A stretch of 64,000 nucleotides of DNA, from contig NZ_JAIWJA010000009.1 of the NCBI RefSeq assembly GCF_020515695.1, positions 1-64,000 on the forward strand. The letters are read 5' to 3'. Each line of letters starts with the position of its first letter. Within the stretch, counting starts at the first letter, position 1. This DNA is from Pseudomonas sp. MWU16-30317. GTDB lineage: Bacteria > Pseudomonadota > Gammaproteobacteria > Pseudomonadales > Pseudomonadaceae. The notes under the pieces were generated by a model. It saw nothing but the letters and a program-made list of their open reading frames with translations. It was not told where the DNA came from and made no database searches. A program made the position numbers and the translations under genes. Shown here piece after piece: positions 25,036 through 34,168 of this stretch.

Positions 25036-25908
25036 CTAGTACAACGCCGCAAACAACTTGCGCCGGTACGTGGTCACCAAGGGGTGCTCATTGCCCAGCA
25101 GCTCGAACACCTGCAGCAGCGTCTTGTGCGGCAGGCCTTCGCTGTAGCTGCGATTGCGCACGAACAGTTTCAGCAGGGCTTCGAGTGCCGCTTCGTATTG
25201 CTGGCGTGCCAGTTGCTGGATGGCCAGCTGATAGACCGCCTCGTCATCGCCAGGCTCCTTGGCCAGGCGCGCTTTCAAGTCTGCAGCGTCAGGCAAGTCG
25301 GCCGCCTGCGACAGAAACGTAAGTTGGGCCTTGGCGCCGGCCAGTGCGGCCTTGTGCTCATCGGTCTTGACTGCGTCCAGCACGGTGCGGGCTTCGCCCA
25401 ATTCGCCACGTTCGGCCAGGCAGCGCGCATAAAGAATCAGCGCCTTGGCGTTGGTATTGTCCTCGCCAAGAATGCTTTGCAGGATGGCCTCGGCTTCGGC
25501 GAAATGGCTTTCGGCAAAAGCCGCTTCGGCTTGCTCCAGTGGATCGGCAGCGGCCGGCGGTGGCATCTGCACGTGAGGTTCAAGCAGAGTCCGCACTGCG
25601 GATTCCGGCTGCGCGCCGGCAAAGCCATCCACCGGTTGACCGTCCTTGAACAGCACCACGGTAGGCAGGCTGCGAATGCCGAAGCGGGCGACGATGTCCT
25701 GTTCGGCATCGCAATCGACCTTGGCCAGCAGCAGCTCACCCTGATAACTCTCGGTGATCTGCTGCAGCATCGGCATCAGCACCTTGCACGGCGCGCACCA
25801 TTCAGCCCAGAAATCCACCAGCACCGGCTTGTGAAAAGAGTTCTCGATTACCAGCTGGTCGAAGTTGGCCGTGGTGGCGTCGAAGATGTACGGAGTAGCC
25901 TGGCTCAT
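25036..25908 (-). CDS. cnoX: Thioredoxin-TPR co-chaperone CnoX (YbbN)
   Basis: The 290-residue protein has an N-terminal thioredoxin domain with WCAPCK near residues 38-43 and IRSLPTVVLF, then a C-terminal TPR-like helical region from about residue 125 (LEQAEAAFAESHFAEAEAILQSIL). This is the CnoX/YbbN layout. The active site here is the complete CxxC, so it may keep oxidoreductase activity, unlike E. coli YbbN which has SxxC. It protects proteins from oxidative aggregation and hands them to DnaK/GroEL. Confidence 0.88.
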   Translation of the reverse strand: MSQATPYIFDATTANFDQLVIENSFHKPVLVDFWAEWCAPCKVLMPMLQQITESYQGELLLAKVDCDAEQDIVARFGIRSLPTVVLFKDGQPVDGFAGAQPESAVRTLLEPHVQMPPPAAADPLEQAEAAFAESHFAEAEAILQSILGEDNTNAKALILYARCLAERGELGEARTVLDAVKTDEHKAALAGAKAQLTFLSQAADLPDAADLKARLAKEPGDDEAVYQLAIQQLARQQYEAALEALLKLFVRNRSYSEGLPHKTLLQVFELLGNEHPLVTTYRRKLFAALY

Positions 25909-26002
25909 CGCGAATCTCGAAAAAAACGGTAATGACGGCCACTATAAAGCCTGCGTCGACCGGCTGAAAGTCATGGCCGCCTTGGTGAAACCCCAGGGGC
26001 AA

Positions 26003-26470
26003 TCAAGGCGCGGGAACGAACTGCAACTGGCCGAGGGACTGCGTGGTCGGCTGTTCGATGCGTACCGGCGACAGATGCAGCAACAATTGCCCGGACTGGC
26101 TTACCCGACCGCGCAACTCGACCCGAGCACCCTGCGGGAAGGCATCCGGATTGAAGCGCAGTTGCAGGGGCAGATTCTTGCCATCACCCGTGATCTTGGC
26201 GCTGGTCAACAGTTTTTGCGGGCGATCCTGAGCATCGATCACCAGCACGGCCAGCTCGACCTCCGCGCCGTTCGGCACGCCCAGCAGCAGGCCGGTCAGC
26301 TCACGCTGATACACAGGCAGCGGGCCCAGCGGCACTGGCGGCGCGGTGATGGTCTTGCTGCTGACCGCCGTGGTAGCCGGGGCAACAGGGCTGGCCGGTT
26401 TGGGGGCCTCACTGCTGCAAGCGGCAAGCAGGGCGGCCAGGACGACAAAAAACAAAGGACGAGACGACAT
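26003..26470 (-). CDS. YbaY-family lipoprotein
   Basis: The 155-residue product starts at 26470 with a lipoprotein signal (MSSRPLFFVVLAALLAAC; lipobox LAAC). After a proline/alanine-rich linker the mature part has the beta-sandwich of YbaY: VYQRELTGLLLGVPNGAEVELAVLVID, LPLQLRFNPDAF and ARVELRGRVSQSGQLLLH. It is probably anchored in the outer membrane. YbaY-type proteins are poorly characterised. Confidence 0.8.
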   Translation of the reverse strand: MSSRPLFFVVLAALLAACSSEAPKPASPVAPATTAVSSKTITAPPVPLGPLPVYQRELTGLLLGVPNGAEVELAVLVIDAQDRPQKLLTSAKITGDGKNLPLQLRFNPDAFPQGARVELRGRVSQSGQLLLHLSPVRIEQPTTQSLGQLQFVPAP

Positions 26471-26578
26471 GGGCAGATCCAGAAAAACCGAGATCGTCTG
26501 TATACCGCAAAGCCTTTGACTTGTCTTGCCGCAGGGATGCGCTACCATGGCCCTCCCCATTTTTTGTTGCCTGCCACC

Positions 26579-27043
26579 ATGCACTGTCCCTTCTGCGGTG
26601 CCAACGACACCAAGGTCATCGACTCTCGACTGGTCGCCGAGGGCGAGCAAGTGCGTCGTCGACGCGAATGCCTGGCCTGTGGTGAGCGTTTCACCACCTT
26701 TGAAACCGCCGAACTGGTACTGCCCCGGCTGATCAAGCAAGACGGCAGCCGCCAGCCTTTCGACGAAGAAAAACTCCGTGCCGGCATGCTGCGCGCGTTG
26801 GAAAAGCGCCCGGTCAGCGTCGAGCGCGTTGAGGCTGCGCTGGTGCACATCAAGCACCGGCTGCGGGCCACCGGCGAGCGAGAAGTCAAGTCGCTGATCG
26901 TCGGCGAACTGGTGATGAAAGAGCTGCAAAAGCTCGATGAAGTCGCCTATATCCGTTTTGCCTCGGTGTATCGCCGCTTCCAGGATCTCGACGAGTTCCG
27001 CGAAGAGATCGATCGCCTGGCCCGCGAGCCGTCGGAAAAATGA
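26579..27043 (+). CDS. nrdR: Transcriptional repressor NrdR
   Basis: The 154-residue protein has a zinc ribbon (MHCPFCGANDTKVIDSR and CLACGERFTTFE) followed by an ATP-cone (LIKQDGSRQPFDEEKLRAGM...VASVYRRF). NrdR senses nucleotides and represses ribonucleotide reductase genes. Its length is that usual for pseudomonads. The TGA stop overlaps the ribD start as ATGA, so nrdR leads the riboflavin operon, a common gammaproteobacterial order. Confidence 0.97.
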   Translation: MHCPFCGANDTKVIDSRLVAEGEQVRRRRECLACGERFTTFETAELVLPRLIKQDGSRQPFDEEKLRAGMLRALEKRPVSVERVEAALVHIKHRLRATGEREVKSLIVGELVMKELQKLDEVAYIRFASVYRRFQDLDEFREEIDRLAREPSEK

Positions 27044-28170
27044 TCGAACAGGCCATTCTCGACCGCCACTACATGGCTCGCGCGCTGCAACTGGCGCGTA
27101 ACGGGCTGTACACCACCCATCCCAATCCCCGGGTCGGCTGCGTCATCGTCCGCGAGGGCCAGGTGGTCGGCGAGGGCTGGCATGTGCGTGCCGGCGAACC
27201 CCATGCCGAGGTGCACGCGTTGCGCCACGCCGGTGAGCTGGCCTGCGGCGCGACGGCCTATGTGACCCTCGAGCCCTGCAGCCACCATGGCCGAACGCCG
27301 CCCTGTGCCGACGCGCTGGTCAAGGCCGGCGTCGCCCGGGTGGTTGCGGCCATGCAGGACCCTAATCCCCAGGTAGCAGGCAACGGCCTGCTCCGGTTGC
27401 AGCAGGCCGGCATCGTGGTGGTCTCGGGTGTGCTGGAGGCCGAAGCGCGGGCGATCAACCCCGGCTTCATCAAGCGCATGGAGCACGGCTTGCCGTTTGT
27501 ACGGGTCAAGCTGGCGATGAGCCTGGACGGGCGCACCGCCATGGCCAGCGGCGAAAGCCAATGGATCACCGGCGCACCGGCCCGCAGTGCCGTGCAGCGC
27601 TTGCGGGCGCGCTCCAGCGTGGTGCTGACCGGCGCCGACAGCGTGCTGATGGACGGCGCGCGGATGACCGTGCGTGCCGCCGAGCTTGGCCTGGATGCCG
27701 CGACCACCGAACTGATCGAAGCCCGCTCGATGCTGCGCCTGTTGATCGACGGCAGCCTGCGGGTGCCCCTCGACGCTCCGTTCTTCACCGTCGGGCCCGC
27801 GTTGGTGGTGACTTGCGACGCCGCCCAGCAGGCGAGTTACGCCGCAGCTGGCCATGAACTGCTGGCACTGCCGGGCGCCGATGGCCATGTCGACCTGCCC
27901 GCCCTCTTGAAGGAACTCGCCAGTCGGGGCGTCAACGAGGTGCTGGTCGAAGCCGGCGCCCGACTGGCCGGGGCCTTTGCCCGCCAGGGCCTGGTGGACG
28001 AATACCAGATATTCATCGCCGCCAGGTTCCTCGGTTCCCAGGCGCGGCCCTTGCTTGAATGGCCGCTGACCCTCATGAGTGAGGCGCCAGCGCTTAAAAT
28101 CACCGAAATGCGCGCTGTGGGCGATGACTGGCAGGTCACTGCCATTCCTGCGCCTGCAGCAGGCGTATAA
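27040..28170 (+). CDS. ribD: RibD, riboflavin deaminase/reductase
   Basis: The 376-residue bifunctional enzyme has an N-terminal zinc deaminase (HPNPRVGCVI, PHAEVHAL, EPCSHHGRTPPC) and a C-terminal reductase starting near residue 150 (VRVKLAMSLDGRTAMASGESQWI, later VNEVLVEAGARLAG). It performs the second and third steps from GTP to riboflavin. It overlaps nrdR. Confidence 0.97.
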   Translation: MIEQAILDRHYMARALQLARNGLYTTHPNPRVGCVIVREGQVVGEGWHVRAGEPHAEVHALRHAGELACGATAYVTLEPCSHHGRTPPCADALVKAGVARVVAAMQDPNPQVAGNGLLRLQQAGIVVVSGVLEAEARAINPGFIKRMEHGLPFVRVKLAMSLDGRTAMASGESQWITGAPARSAVQRLRARSSVVLTGADSVLMDGARMTVRAAELGLDAATTELIEARSMLRLLIDGSLRVPLDAPFFTVGPALVVTCDAAQQASYAAAGHELLALPGADGHVDLPALLKELASRGVNEVLVEAGARLAGAFARQGLVDEYQIFIAARFLGSQARPLLEWPLTLMSEAPALKITEMRAVGDDWQVTAIPAPAAGV

Positions 28171-28214
28171 TTCGCCGCCCGCGCCTTGCGCTGACCCGGC
28201 TCTGAGGAGATCCC

Positions 28215-28880
28215 ATGTTCACCGGCATTATCGAATCGATTGGCAGCATCCGCGCGCTCACCCCTAAAGGCGGCGATGTCCGGGTTTACGTAGCGACCGG
28301 TAAACTCGACCTGAGCGACGTCAAGCTCGGCGACAGCATCGCCGTCAGTGGTGTTTGCCTGACTGCAGTAGAGCTGCCAGGCGATGGTTTCTGGGCCGAC
28401 GTCAGCCGCGAGACCCTGGACGTCACCGCGTTCAATCAGCTCAAGGTCGGCAGCCCGGTCAACCTCGAAAAGGCCCTGACGCCGACCACCCGCCTGGGTG
28501 GTCATCTGGTCAGCGGCCATGTCGATGGCGTCGGCGAAGTGGTCGCCCGCGAAGAAAATGCCCGCGCGATCCAGTTCCGCATCCGCGCCCCCAAAGAGCT
28601 GGCCAAGTACATCGCTCACAAGGGCTCGATCACCGTCGACGGCACCAGCCTGACCGTCAATGCGGTCAACGGCGCCGAATTCGAGCTGACCATCGTCCCG
28701 CACACGCTGGCCGAAACCATCATGGACAGCTACCACCCTGGGCGTCGGGTCAATCTTGAGGTCGACCTGCTGGCGCGTTATCTCGAGCGCCTGCTGCTCG
28801 GTGACAAGGCCGCCGAGGCTGTGGGTCAGGGCGGCATCACCGAAAGCTTTCTTGCCAGCAATGGCTACCTCAAATCCTGA
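28215..28880 (+). CDS. ribE: Riboflavin synthase alpha subunit
   Basis: The 221-residue protein shows two lumazine-binding repeats: MFTGIIESIGSIRAL with LGDSIAVSGVCLTAVEL, and LGGHLVSGHVDGVGEV with KGSITVDGTSLTVNAV. It converts two lumazine molecules to riboflavin. ATG 28215 follows GAGGAGATCCC. The name ribC is also used for it in E. coli and P. aeruginosa. Confidence 0.96.
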   Translation: MFTGIIESIGSIRALTPKGGDVRVYVATGKLDLSDVKLGDSIAVSGVCLTAVELPGDGFWADVSRETLDVTAFNQLKVGSPVNLEKALTPTTRLGGHLVSGHVDGVGEVVAREENARAIQFRIRAPKELAKYIAHKGSITVDGTSLTVNAVNGAEFELTIVPHTLAETIMDSYHPGRRVNLEVDLLARYLERLLLGDKAAEAVGQGGITESFLASNGYLKS

Positions 28881-28897
28881 TTGAAAGGGGGTGCCGC

Positions 28898-29989
28898 GTG
28901 GCGCTCAACAGTATCGAAGAGCTGATCGAAGACATTCGCCAGGGCAAGATGGTCATCCTGATGGATGACGAAGACCGCGAGAACGAAGGCGACCTGATCA
29001 TGGCTGCCGAGTGCTGCCAGGCTGAGCACATCAACTTCATGGCGCGTTTCGCCCGCGGCCTGATCTGCATGCCCATGACCCGCGAGCGCTGCGAGACCCT
29101 CAAGCTGCCGCTGATGGCGCCGCGTAACGGCTCCGGCTTTGGCACCAAGTTCACCGTGTCCATCGAGGCCGCTACGGGTGTCACCACCGGCATCTCGGCT
29201 GCGGACCGCGCGCGTACCGTGCAGGCCGCCGCTGCTCGTGATGCCAGGGCTGAGGACATCGTCAGCCCCGGCCATATCTTCCCGCTGATGGCCCAGGCCG
29301 GCGGTACCCTGGCTCGCGCTGGCCATACCGAAGCGGCCTGCGACCTGGCGCGCATGGCCGGGTTCGAGCCCAGCGGCGTGATCTGCGAAGTGATGAACGA
29401 CGATGGCACCATGTCTCGTCGCGCCGAACTCGAAGCCTTCGCGGCGGAGCACGACATCAAGATCGGCACCATCGCCGATCTGATTCATTACCGCATGATT
29501 CACGAGCGTACCGTTCAACGGATCGCCGAGCAGCCGCTGGACAGCGAACTGGGCCAGTTCAATCTGGTGACCTACCGCGACTCGGTGGAAGGCGACGTGC
29601 ACATGGCCCTGACGATGGGCACCGTGCACGGCGACGAACCGATCCTGGTGCGCGTGCACAACATGGATCCGCTACGCGACCTGCTGATGGTCAAGCAACC
29701 CGGGCGCTGGAGCCTGCGCGCGGCCATGAGCGCGGTGGCCGAGGCTGGCTGCGGCGTTGTATTGCTGCTGGGTCACCCGGTGGATGGCGACGTGCTGCTG
29801 GCGCATATCCGCGATTGCGCCGAGCATACCGAGCCGAAACAACCGACCACCTACAGCATCGTCGGGGCCGGTTCGCAGATTCTGCGTGACCTTGGCGTGC
29901 GCAAGATGCGTCTGCTCAGCGCGCCAATGAAATTCAACGCGATATCCGGATTCGATCTGGAAGTAGTAGAATACGTGCCCTCCGAATAA
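28898..29989 (+). CDS. ribBA: RibBA: DHBP synthase with a degenerate GTP cyclohydrolase II-like domain
   Basis: The 363-residue protein begins at GTG 28898, just after AAAGGGGG. Residues 1 to about 200 are a complete 3,4-dihydroxy-2-butanone 4-phosphate synthase: MDDEDRENEGDLIMAAE, GTKFTVSIEA, HIFPLMAQ and GHTEAACDLARMAG. The C-terminal half is related to GTP cyclohydrolase II but lacks the zinc cysteines (ECLTGD...RCDCGSQ) and the LRQEGRGIGL motif that are intact in the separate ribA at 33.5 kb. It therefore probably supplies only the four-carbon precursor; the second domain may be structural or regulatory. Confidence 0.93.
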   Translation: MALNSIEELIEDIRQGKMVILMDDEDRENEGDLIMAAECCQAEHINFMARFARGLICMPMTRERCETLKLPLMAPRNGSGFGTKFTVSIEAATGVTTGISAADRARTVQAAAARDARAEDIVSPGHIFPLMAQAGGTLARAGHTEAACDLARMAGFEPSGVICEVMNDDGTMSRRAELEAFAAEHDIKIGTIADLIHYRMIHERTVQRIAEQPLDSELGQFNLVTYRDSVEGDVHMALTMGTVHGDEPILVRVHNMDPLRDLLMVKQPGRWSLRAAMSAVAEAGCGVVLLLGHPVDGDVLLAHIRDCAEHTEPKQPTTYSIVGAGSQILRDLGVRKMRLLSAPMKFNAISGFDLEVVEYVPSE

Positions 29990-30128
29990 TCAGCGGCCGC
30001 AAAGTCGCAGGAAGGCCAGCCTCGGGCTATGGTTTCCTGCGCCTGCGTCCGTTTTGCTTCGTGACACAACCCATTTCCACAGGTCGCCGTACCTCGGCAG
30101 CCTGGCTCTTTAAAATGAGAACGCTCGA

Positions 30129-30605
30129 ATGACCCTGAAGACCATCGAAGGTACCTTCATTGCCCCCAAAGGTCGCTACGCCCTGGTGGTCGGCCGCTTT
30201 AACAGCTTCGTTGTGGAAAGCCTGGTAAGCGGCGCGATCGACGCCCTGGTTCGCCACGGTGTCAGCGAAAGCGACATCACCATCATCCGTGCCCCGGGCG
30301 CGTTTGAAATCCCGCTGGTGGCACAGAAAGTCGCCCAGCAAAGCGAATACGCCGCCATCATCGCGCTGGGCGCCGTCATTCGTGGCGGTACGCCGCACTT
30401 CGAATATGTCGCTGGCGAGTGCGTCAAGGGCCTGTCCCAGGTCTCCATGGAGTTCGGCGTACCGGTGGCCTTCGGTGTATTGACCGTCGATTCCATCGAA
30501 CAGGCCATCGAGCGTTCCGGCACCAAGGCCGGCAACAAGGGCGCTGAAGCTGCCCTGTCGGCCCTGGAAATGGTCAGCCTGCTGTCGCAGTTGGAGGCCA
30601 AGTGA
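30129..30605 (+). CDS. ribH: Lumazine synthase
   Basis: The 158-residue protein carries the lumazine synthase signatures VVGRFNSFVVESL, IIRAPGAFEIPL, ALGAVIRGGTPHFEYVAGE and the catalytic histidine within that stretch. It joins the ribBA and ribD products. The stop overlaps nusB as GTGA. The 139 bases before it contain a gcaggaa/ttcctgc inverted repeat (about 30008-30040) but nothing resembling an FMN riboswitch. Confidence 0.97.
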   Translation: MTLKTIEGTFIAPKGRYALVVGRFNSFVVESLVSGAIDALVRHGVSESDITIIRAPGAFEIPLVAQKVAQQSEYAAIIALGAVIRGGTPHFEYVAGECVKGLSQVSMEFGVPVAFGVLTVDSIEQAIERSGTKAGNKGAEAALSALEMVSLLSQLEAK

Positions 30606-31102
30606 TCAACGACGACAGCGATCAGTTCAATCCGCGCGAGCCGAAAGCGGCCGATGCTGGCAAACCGTCCAAGAGTGCCAAGCGCCGCGAAGCGCGTCAG
30701 CTGGCGACTCAGGCCCTGTACCAATGGCACATGGCCAAGCAATCGCTGAACGAAATCGAAGCGCAGTTTCGCGTCGATAATGACTTCACCGACGTCGACA
30801 GCGCCTACTTCCGCGAGATTCTCCACGGTGTGCCGGCCAGCAAGACCGAGATCGACACCGCCCTGGCGCCTTGCCTGGACATCACCATCGACGAGCTCGA
30901 TCCGGTTGAACTGGCCGTGCTGCGCCTGTCCACCTGGGAATTGCTCAAACGCGTCGACGTGCCGTATCGCGTCGTGATCAACGAAGGTATCGAGCTGGCC
31001 AAAGTGTTTGGTTCGACCGACGGTCACAAGTTTGTCAACGGCGTGCTCGACAAGCTGGCACCGCGCCTGCGCGAAGCCGAAGTGAAGGCATTCAAGCGCT
31101 GA
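30602..31102 (+). CDS. nusB: Transcription antitermination factor NusB
   Basis: The 166-residue protein starts at GTG 30602 inside the ribH stop. NusB phrases are clear: KRREARQLATQALYQWHM near the N-terminus, YFREILHGVPASKTEID, LSTWELLKRVDVPYRVVINEGIELAKVFG, and HKFVNGVLDKLAPRLR. It binds boxA RNA with NusE. The first 25 residues are an extended charged tail usual in Pseudomonas. Confidence 0.97.
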   Translation: MINDDSDQFNPREPKAADAGKPSKSAKRREARQLATQALYQWHMAKQSLNEIEAQFRVDNDFTDVDSAYFREILHGVPASKTEIDTALAPCLDITIDELDPVELAVLRLSTWELLKRVDVPYRVVINEGIELAKVFGSTDGHKFVNGVLDKLAPRLREAEVKAFKR

Positions 31103-31120
31103 TTGGCGAGCGAGCCGTTC

Positions 31121-32086
31121 ATGGGCGAATTTGAGCTGATCCGCCAATTCTTCGCGGCCGCGCAGTGTGCGCGTGCCGGGGAGGGAGTGGCGCTGGGCAT
31201 CGGCGACGACTGCGCGTTGCTGCAGGTGACTGCGGGCGAGCAGTTGGCGGTATCCACCGATACGCTGGTTGAAGGCGTGCATTTTCCGTTCGCGGCTGAT
31301 CCGTTATTGCTCGGCCAGCGCGCTTTGGCGGTAGCAGTCAGCGACCTGGCGGCCATGGGCGCCGCGCCGTTGGCATTCACCCTTGCATTGACCCTGCCGA
31401 TCGTTTCGGCGCCGTGGCTGCGGGCCTTCGCCCAAGGCCTGGACAGCATGGCCGAGGCCTGTTCGGTGCGCCTGGTGGGCGGCGATACCACCTGCGGGCC
31501 CTTGAGCCTGACGGTGACGGTGTTCGGCAGCGTGCCTGCCGGCCTGGCGCTGACTCGTGCTGGCGCGCAAGTCGGGGACCTGCTGTGTGTCGGTGGGCCG
31601 CTGGGCGATGCCGCGGGGGCCTTGCCGCTGGTGCTCGGCGAGCGCGCTGCGGCCGAGTCGATTGGCCAGCCACTACTAGACCGCTACTGGTCGCCGCAGC
31701 CGCAACTGGCGCTCGGCCGGGCGTTGCGCGGGCGAGCGACGGCGGCACTGGATATCTCCGACGGCCTGCTTGCCGACTGCGGACACATCGCCTTGGCGAG
31801 CGGGGTGGCATTGCAAATCGAACAATCACGCCTGCCGTTGTCAGATGCCTTGCAGCAGTGGCTAGGCGAAGCCGATGCTCGCCATGCCGCACTGACTGGC
31901 GGTGACGATTACATCCTGGCCTTCACCCTGCCACCCTTACACCTGGCGCCGCTGCTTGGCGCAGGCTGGCCGGTTCACGTCATTGGCAGCGTTCACGCCG
32001 GTAGCGGCGTGAGCCTGGTGGACGCGCAGGGCCAGGACATCACCCCCTTGATCCGGGGCTATCAACATTTTCGGGAGACACCGTGA
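31121..32086 (+). CDS. thiL: Thiamine-monophosphate kinase
   Basis: ATG 31121 (MGEFELIRQFF) is preferred over TTG 31103. The 321-residue product has GIGDDCALL, STDTLVEGVHF, ALAVAVSDLAAMGA, GGDTT, ALDISDGLLAD and GGDDYILAF, all diagnostic of ThiL, which makes thiamine diphosphate. Its last bases overlap pgpA as GTGA. Confidence 0.96.
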   Translation: MGEFELIRQFFAAAQCARAGEGVALGIGDDCALLQVTAGEQLAVSTDTLVEGVHFPFAADPLLLGQRALAVAVSDLAAMGAAPLAFTLALTLPIVSAPWLRAFAQGLDSMAEACSVRLVGGDTTCGPLSLTVTVFGSVPAGLALTRAGAQVGDLLCVGGPLGDAAGALPLVLGERAAAESIGQPLLDRYWSPQPQLALGRALRGRATAALDISDGLLADCGHIALASGVALQIEQSRLPLSDALQQWLGEADARHAALTGGDDYILAFTLPPLHLAPLLGAGWPVHVIGSVHAGSGVSLVDAQGQDITPLIRGYQHFRETP

Positions 32087-32586
32087 CAGACCATCCCAAG
32101 CAGGTGCCGGTGGAGTTCGTACCACCGTCGGTCTGGAAAAACCCTTGGCACTTTCTCGCGTTCGGCTTCGGCTCCGGCACCTTGCCCAAGGCGCCCGGCA
32201 CCTGGGGCTCGATGGTCGCCATCCCGTTCATCCCTTTGTGGCAGATGCTGCCGGACTGGGGCTATTGGTTGATGCTGGGCATCACCATGCTGTTCGGCTT
32301 CTGGCTGTGCGGCAAGGTGGCTGATGATCTGCGCGTGCACGACCACGAAGGTATCGTCTGGGACGAAATGGTCGGCATGTGGATTACCCTCTGGCTGGTG
32401 CCGGATGGCTGGTACTGGATTCTGGCGGGTTTCTTGATGTTTCGCTTCTTCGACATTCTCAAGCCCTGGCCGATTCGCTGGATCGATCGCCACGTCCATG
32501 GCGGCGTAGGGATCATGCTCGACGATGTACTGGCCGGGGTGTTTGCCTGGTTGGCGATGCAGGGGTTGGTGTGGTGCGTGACCTGA
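32083..32586 (+). CDS. pgpA: Phosphatidylglycerophosphatase A
   Basis: The 167-residue membrane enzyme starts at GTG 32083. It shows FGFGSGTLPKAPGTWGSMVAI, the acidic cluster DHEGIVWDEMVGMW, and RFFDILKPWPIRWIDR, the PgpA catalytic pattern, plus three to four membrane helices. It dephosphorylates phosphatidylglycerol phosphate. The gene is the last of the tightly overlapping nusB-thiL-pgpA run. Confidence 0.95.
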   Translation: MTDHPKQVPVEFVPPSVWKNPWHFLAFGFGSGTLPKAPGTWGSMVAIPFIPLWQMLPDWGYWLMLGITMLFGFWLCGKVADDLRVHDHEGIVWDEMVGMWITLWLVPDGWYWILAGFLMFRFFDILKPWPIRWIDRHVHGGVGIMLDDVLAGVFAWLAMQGLVWCVT

Positions 32587-32603
32587 AACGCAGGATCTCA
32601 AGG

Positions 32604-33362
32604 ATGAGTATGGGCGGTTTGAATCGCCTCTGGCCGGTGGTGCTGGCGGTGCTGCTGTTCGGCTCGAGCGCGCAGGCGGCTCCCGTGTTGCATCCTCTGC
32701 TGATCGTCAGCGAGGAATGGGTCGACTACACCAACGCCGACGGCACAGGCCTGGCCTGGGACTTGATGCGCAAGGTCTTCGAGTCGGCGGGCTACAAGGT
32801 CAGCACACGCCAGGAGCCTTACACTCGCGCGGTTGGCCTGGTACAGCGGGGCGAAGCGGATATATGGGTGGGCTCCTACAAGGACGAAGCCGATTCGCTG
32901 TACCCCCGCTGGAATTTCGACGTCGATCACGTCTATGCCTTGGGTTTGTCGTCCCGCGTATCGCCCGACGTCAATCTGTTGGGGCAGTACACGCTGGCTT
33001 GGGTACGGGGCTACGAATACCAGCGCTATCTGCCCAATATCAAGCATTACACCGAGGTGCAGCGGCGCAGCAGCATTCTGTCGATGCTCGATGCCGGGCG
33101 CGCGGATTACTACATCGATGCGCTGAATGAAATCCAGGCGCTGTTGCGCCGTTCTCCTCGGCAGTCGAGCTACAAGGTGACTCATGTCGCTGAATTGCCG
33201 CTGTACATCGGCTTTACCGATAACCCCAAGGGGCGGCGTTTGCGCGAGCTGTTCGATCAACGGATGGACGAGCTGGTCCCCAGCGGCCAGTTGCGCGAAA
33301 TTTTCGCCAAGTGGCATCAGCCCTATCCCTTCGATGCGCAGACGAGCGTGAAGGCCCGATAA
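32604..33362 (+). CDS. Exported solute-binding family 3 protein without transporter
   Basis: The 252-residue protein has a signal peptide (MSMGGLNRLWPVVLAVLLFGSSAQA) and a PF00497-type fold: GLAWDLMRKVFESAGYKVSTRQEPYTRAVGLVQRGEADIWVGSYKDEAD, then ILSMLDAGRADYYIDA. ATG 32604 follows AAGG; ATG 32610 is an alternative. No ABC permease or ATPase is adjacent, so it may work as a sensor or orphan binding protein. It is 17 bases after pgpA and may be cotranscribed. Confidence 0.8.
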   Translation: MSMGGLNRLWPVVLAVLLFGSSAQAAPVLHPLLIVSEEWVDYTNADGTGLAWDLMRKVFESAGYKVSTRQEPYTRAVGLVQRGEADIWVGSYKDEADSLYPRWNFDVDHVYALGLSSRVSPDVNLLGQYTLAWVRGYEYQRYLPNIKHYTEVQRRSSILSMLDAGRADYYIDALNEIQALLRRSPRQSSYKVTHVAELPLYIGFTDNPKGRRLRELFDQRMDELVPSGQLREIFAKWHQPYPFDAQTSVKAR

Positions 33363-33468
33363 TCGAACTTTTCGATACTGACACTCGATAATTCGGCCTA
33401 AGCACACTCTGAAAGCTGCTGATACAATGCTGCACTTGCTTATCGTCCAGACTGATCAGGAGCACACG

Positions 33469-34086
33469 GTGCCCGTCGTTTTCGTCGCTGCTTCCAAGCT
33501 GCCAACCCCATTCGCCCAATTCACCATGCATGGCTTCCTTGAGGAGGCCACCGGCCGCGAGCACGTTGTGCTGACGCTGGGAGCGGTCGGCGATGGAGCG
33601 CCGGTATTGGGTCGTGTTCATTCCGAGTGTCTGACGGGCGACGCGCTGTTCAGTCAGCGTTGCGACTGTGGCTCGCAACTGGAGGCGGCGCTGCAGGCCA
33701 TCGCCCAGGAAGGCCGTGGCGTCCTGCTGTATCTGCGTCAGGAAGGCCGCGGGATCGGTTTGATGAACAAGATCCGCGCCTACGAACTGCAGGACGGTGG
33801 TGCCGATACGGTCGAGGCCAACGAGCGCCTGGGCTTCAAGGCCGACCAGCGCGATTACGCGATCTGCCTGCCAATGCTCGAGCATCTGGGCATCACGGCG
33901 CTGAAGTTGATGACCAACAACCCGCGCAAGGTCAAGGCACTGACCGGCATGGGGATCAATATCGCCGAGCGCGTACCGCTGCACACCGGCCATAACCCCC
34001 ACAACAAGCACTACCTGGCTACCAAGGCCGGCAAGCTTGGGCATATGATGGGTAATGAGCATCAAGGCGAAGTGGATCGCGTCTGA
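33469..34086 (+). CDS. ribA: GTP cyclohydrolase II
   Basis: The 205-residue enzyme starts at GTG 33469 after AGGAG; an upstream ATG at 33427 lacks a site. It contains the zinc-binding HSECLTGDALFSQRCDCGSQ, LRQEGRGIGL and the GTP loop DTVEANERLGF. It catalyses the first step of riboflavin synthesis. Being intact, it makes up for the degenerate second domain of RibBA in the operon 4 kb upstream. TACAAT at 33423-33428 is a possible -10 element. Confidence 0.96.
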   Translation: MPVVFVAASKLPTPFAQFTMHGFLEEATGREHVVLTLGAVGDGAPVLGRVHSECLTGDALFSQRCDCGSQLEAALQAIAQEGRGVLLYLRQEGRGIGLMNKIRAYELQDGGADTVEANERLGFKADQRDYAICLPMLEHLGITALKLMTNNPRKVKALTGMGINIAERVPLHTGHNPHNKHYLATKAGKLGHMMGNEHQGEVDRV

Positions 34087-34114
34087 TCCGGATTCTTTAG
34101 ACGTTTTGAAAATC

Positions 34115-34153
34115 AATGTGGGACCGGGCATAGCCTGGTCCCACATTTTTTTT
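34115..34153. terminator. Bidirectional terminator between ribA and dxs
   Basis: AATGTGGGACC pairs with GGTCCCACATT around an 11-base loop and is followed by eight T on the plus strand. Leftward the hairpin is followed by a weaker TTGAT run, so it mainly serves ribA but can also end the convergent dxs transcript. Confidence 0.88.
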
Positions 34154-34168
34154 GACCTGCCCGTTAGA

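Noticed and set aside
29990..30128. FMN riboswitch before ribH
   Set aside because: The conserved RFN bases are absent; only a short inverted repeat is present.
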